From Anaerolineales bacterium (GTDB lineage: Bacteria; Chloroflexota; Anaerolineae; Anaerolineales; Villigracilaceae), in assembly GCA_016928525.1 (NCBI GenBank), contig JAFGKO010000137.1, forward strand, positions 1 through 7,493: DNA of 7,493 nt, read 5' to 3'. Below the pieces are notes generated by a model. That model did not search any database, was not told the DNA's origin, and saw nothing but the letters and a program-made list of their open reading frames with translations. A program made the translations under genes and the position numbers. Positions within the stretch are counted from its first letter, which is position 1; the number at the start of each line of letters is the position of its first letter. Below, piece after piece: positions 5,334 through 7,493 of this stretch.

Positions 5334-6056
5334 CACTAAATGCCTGCCGCCGTCCACGTGGATGATTTCTCCCGTTATGTAATCCGGCCCTTCCAACAGA
5401 AAAAGCAAAGCCTGTTCCACTTCCCACAAATTGGCCCAACGCCCGGCAGGCACCCTATCCAGGACATGCTTTGCCGCCCCCCCATCGCTGGGAGGCAGGA
5501 TAGCGCCTAATGCTAACCCATTCACGGTCACGCGCGCTGCCAGCGCAACCGCCATGGATTGTGTAAGCGCGGCAAGTCCAGATTTGCTGATCGTATATGG
5601 CAGATGGTCTGTCCCCGGACGCAGCGCCCGCCAATCCAATAAGTTAACAATTCGTCCACGATCTTCGCCACTTAATGTGCGTGCAAAGGCCTGGGAGAGC
5701 AGGAATGGAGCAGTCAGATTGATCATCATGTGGCGATTCCAGTCTTCCAGGCTGGTGTTATCCCACCGCAAGGGCTCGAAAATGGCCGCGTTGTTGACCA
5801 AGGCAAACAAGGGACCTTGTTCGCTGGCAAGCGCCATCAATCTGGTCACCTGGTCCGCATCGGCCAGGTCAGCCTGCAATAAAATGGCTTTTCTTCCTAG
5901 AGCCTCGATTTCCGCTCTGGCGCTTTTTGCCTCATCTTCTGAGCTGCCGTAGTGGATGACCACGTCGCCACCGGCGCGCGCCACCGCCAGTGCCAGCGCG
6001 CGGCCGATTCTCTTTGCCGCGCCGGTGATCAGTACCGTCTTTCCATGAAGTGTCAT
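5331..6056 (-). CDS. SDR-family pteridine reductase-like protein (FolM/PTR1 type)
   Basis: A 241-aa short-chain dehydrogenase/reductase. The cofactor motif is TGAAKRIGR (11-19), i.e. TGxxxRIG with Arg16, the form diagnostic of pteridine reductases rather than the usual TGxxxGxG. HYGSS at 35-39 suits NADPH phosphate binding. NNAA is at 88-91. The active site reads NLLDWRALRPGTDHLPYTISK (138-158): Tyr154 and Lys158 are the YxxxK pair, and Asp141 replaces the common catalytic Ser, as in trypanosomatid PTR1 and bacterial FolM. The C-terminus GEIIHVDGGRHLV is standard SDR. Family knowledge says such enzymes reduce dihydropterins (dihydromonapterin) and often dihydrofolate. The position directly upstream of folB-folK agrees. 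The exact substrate is inference. ATG at 6056 has only a weak GAGTGG upstream and follows an 80-base gap, so an internal promoter is possible. Confidence 0.85.
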   Translation of the reverse strand: MTLHGKTVLITGAAKRIGRALALAVARAGGDVVIHYGSSEDEAKSARAEIEALGRKAILLQADLADADQVTRLMALASEQGPLFALVNNAAIFEPLRWDNTSLEDWNRHMMINLTAPFLLSQAFARTLSGEDRGRIVNLLDWRALRPGTDHLPYTISKSGLAALTQSMAVALAARVTVNGLALGAILPPSDGGAAKHVLDRVPAGRWANLWEVEQALLFLLEGPDYITGEIIHVDGGRHLV

Positions 6057-6136
6057 ACTTGTACCACTCGGCTAATTTGAAATCATCCCATGACGCCATA
6101 AAACGGGCTGTTTATATACAGAATCAATCCCTGGCC

Positions 6137-6847
6137 TTAGCCTCCATACATTGGGATTTTCGCCCCATTGATCGTCCCGGCCTGCTCCGATAACAGGTAC
6201 AGCATCGCCGCGGATATTTCTTCAGGTGTGGTCCAGGCCGCGTTCCCCACCCCTGGCTCAGACACTTTCTTCCGTTGGGTATCGATCGTCTTCACCAGTA
6301 GCAGGTTGGCTGTAACGCCAGTCCCCTTGAGCTCTTCCGCAAGCGCCAGCATCATCGCTTCCTGTCCCGCCTTACCAGCTGCGTAAGCTCCACCTTTGGC
6401 AGACGGTTGGCTCGCAGACGGCGAGCTGATCATCACCACACGTCCCCAGCCATTCTCGACCAGGGATGGCACAAAAGCCTGGATCACGTTGAAGGATGAC
6501 CACACATGCTGGCTGAGCATGAACGTCAGGTCCGCGACGGGGGTTTCAACCAGGCTCTTGCCACCCGTCCACCCACCCGCCAGGTGCAGTAAAACATCTA
6601 CATGGGCAAATTTATCGACCACTGCCCCTGCCGCGGCTTTTGTCTGCTTTGGGTCGAGCAAGTCAACCGTCACCGTCATCACCTGTCCTTCTGGCAGTGA
6701 CAAGCTTTTGGAAAGCTCGTCCAATTTCTCTGCGTCCCTGCCCAGCAAAGCCAAGTTTACACGCCAGGCTGCCAGATCGCGGCTCAGGACTGCCCCCAGT
6801 TCACCTGTCGCTCCACTGATTACCACAGTTCGGTTTTCAAGAGACAT
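6137..6847 (-). CDS. SDR-family NAD(P)-dependent oxidoreductase
   Basis: The 236-aa product is a classical-length short-chain dehydrogenase. SGATGELG (11-18) is the glycine-rich cofactor loop, and LLGRDAEKL (34-42) has the Arg after the second strand that favours NADP(H). HLAGGW at 88-93 takes the place of the usual NNAG. Ser141/Ser142 in VVMISSPSASQ and Tyr155-Lys159 in YAAGK form the catalytic set, so it should be active. The C-terminal strand INGAKIPMYGG is the usual dimer/tetramer region. It is only distantly similar to the next SDR and lacks the TGxxxRIG and Asp signature of pteridine reductases, so substrate is unknown. It lies 31 bases after ribA and 80 bases before the FolM-like gene, in the same direction, which suggests a link to pterin or flavin metabolism. 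The start is secured by an AGGAGGT. Confidence 0.85.
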   Translation of the reverse strand: MSLENRTVVISGATGELGAVLSRDLAAWRVNLALLGRDAEKLDELSKSLSLPEGQVMTVTVDLLDPKQTKAAAGAVVDKFAHVDVLLHLAGGWTGGKSLVETPVADLTFMLSQHVWSSFNVIQAFVPSLVENGWGRVVMISSPSASQPSAKGGAYAAGKAGQEAMMLALAEELKGTGVTANLLLVKTIDTQRKKVSEPGVGNAAWTTPEEISAAMLYLLSEQAGTINGAKIPMYGG

Positions 6848-6850
6848 ACG

Positions 6851-6857
6851 ACCTCCT
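6851..6857 (-). promoter_or_regulatory. ribosome binding site of the SDR gene starting at 6847
   Basis: AGGAGGT on the minus strand, three bases before the ATG at 6847. It is the strongest Shine-Dalgarno seen in the window and settles the start of this gene. It lies inside the short gap after ribA. Confidence 0.75.
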
Positions 6858-6878
6858 ACATCATTTACTCAGACTGAT

Positions 6879-7493
6879 TTATTTGTGTAGCTGTTGTATC
6901 GCTTCCAATACTTCTTCGTCCATCCCTTCGACCACCGGGAAATCACTCTGTTCCGGCAGGTGCTCCTTCCCAAACGTGTCGATCAAATGCCCAGACTTAA
7001 TCGCCTTGGTTTCCAGGTAGAAGCGGTTGTACTCATTCGCCGGCATGACGTGCGGAATCCTCCCCGTCACCACCACTCCATTCTTGGTCAGTTCCTCAAT
7101 CTTGTTTGGATTGTTGGTGATCAGCCGGATGGACTTCACGTGCAGTGACTCGAGCATATGAGCAGCCACGCTGTAGTCGCGCTCGTCGTCGCGGAAGCCC
7201 AGCAGCAAGTTAGCCTCCACTGTATCATAGCCGTGCTCTTGCAAGCCATAGGCGCGTATCTTGTTGATCAACCCGATGCCTCGCCCCTCCTGGCGCATGT
7301 ACAAAAGGATGCCTTTGTCCATTTCTCCGATCATGCGCAGCGCGCTTTCTAGCTGGTCGCGGCAGTCACACCTCAGCGAGCCGATCACGTCACCGGTCAG
7401 ACATTCCGAATGCACGCGCACCGGTACGTCCTCCTCGCCGCATACATCCCCGCGCACGATGGCAACGTGCTCCTTGTCATCCTTGTTGTTATA
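6879..7493 (-). CDS. ribA: GTP cyclohydrolase II (RibA, or C-terminal part of RibBA), 5' end outside window
   Basis: GTP cyclohydrolase II opens GTP to 2,5-diamino-6-ribosylamino-pyrimidinone 5'-phosphate, the first step of riboflavin synthesis, releasing formate and pyrophosphate. The zinc ligands are visible in HSEC and RCDC (Cys19, Cys30 and Cys32 counted from the GTG at 7457), followed by DQLESAL. RQEGRGIGLINKIRAYGLQ (55-73) carries the catalytic and GTP-binding Arg/Glu, and LITNNPNKIE (114-123) is the conserved late motif. The frame is open past the GTG to the window edge, reading EHVAIVRGDV, a normal internal family sequence, so the GTG is not the start. About 204 residues are visible; comparison with E. 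coli RibA (first zinc Cys at 54) says at least some 20 residues are missing. Whether a RibB domain is fused upstream cannot be seen. It leads the minus-strand cluster. Confidence 0.93.
   Translation of the reverse strand, partial: YNNKDDKEHVAIVRGDVCGEEDVPVRVHSECLTGDVIGSLRCDCRDQLESALRMIGEMDKGILLYMRQEGRGIGLINKIRAYGLQEHGYDTVEANLLLGFRDDERDYSVAAHMLESLHVKSIRLITNNPNKIEELTKNGVVVTGRIPHVMPANEYNRFYLETKAIKSGHLIDTFGKEHLPEQSDFPVVEGMDEEVLEAIQQLHK

Noticed and set aside
5320..5439. N-terminal extension of the folB frame
   Set aside because: It overlaps the 3' end of the FolM-like gene out of frame, and a clear ribosome site precedes the ATG at 5319.
5431..5952. Long open frame on the + strand, antisense to the FolM-like gene
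   Set aside because: A shadow frame: low-complexity Ser/Ala/Arg composition, no motifs, and the minus-strand SDR explains the sequence fully. The same applies to 6396-6890 and 3286-3669.

Overview
The window looks like chromosomal DNA from a free-living bacterium, most likely a member of the Chloroflexota (Anaerolineae-like). That guess rests on a lipoprotein with a Thr/Pro 'TATP/TPTP' linker and on the general look of the proteins. It is an inference, not a proof. There is no rRNA, tRNA or CRISPR array. Most of the window is GC-rich housekeeping sequence (for example 41 of 60 bases are G/C at 3301-3360), interrupted by a clearly AT-richer stretch from about 800 to 2800 (21 of 60 at 841-900).

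Left edge (1-688, + strand): the 3' part of an endonuclease/exonuclease/phosphatase-fold gene. Middle (799-3145): an accessory island. It holds, on the minus strand, a lipoprotein gene and an unrecognised glycine-zipper protein gene. It also holds two sequences (1507-1562 and 2403-2486) that look like integron attC recombination sites: each has an RYYYAAC box, an inverted-repeat body and a GTTRRRY box. They lie tightly around the glycine-zipper gene, and the lipoprotein gene starts 27 bases beyond one of them. A + strand qac-type small multidrug resistance transporter follows at 2813-3145. This family is a classic integron cassette cargo, but no attC was found after it. The most interesting reading is a small cassette array, possibly a CALIN (attC sites with no nearby integrase), in a non-proteobacterial chromosome.

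Right of the island, a PflX-type (COG1313) radical SAM gene starts six bases after the transporter stop. A roughly 390-base region with only a doubtful gene remnant follows.

Right half (4481-7493, all minus strand): a compact pterin/flavin cluster in transcription order ribA (cut by the window edge), an SDR oxidoreductase, a second SDR with pteridine-reductase (FolM/PTR1) features, folB and folK. Spacing is 31 bases, 80 bases, 11 bases and an ATGA overlap. The cluster joins GTP cyclohydrolase II of riboflavin synthesis to two consecutive folate steps: dihydroneopterin aldolase, then HPPK. The FolM-like enzyme plausibly reduces dihydropterin or dihydrofolate.
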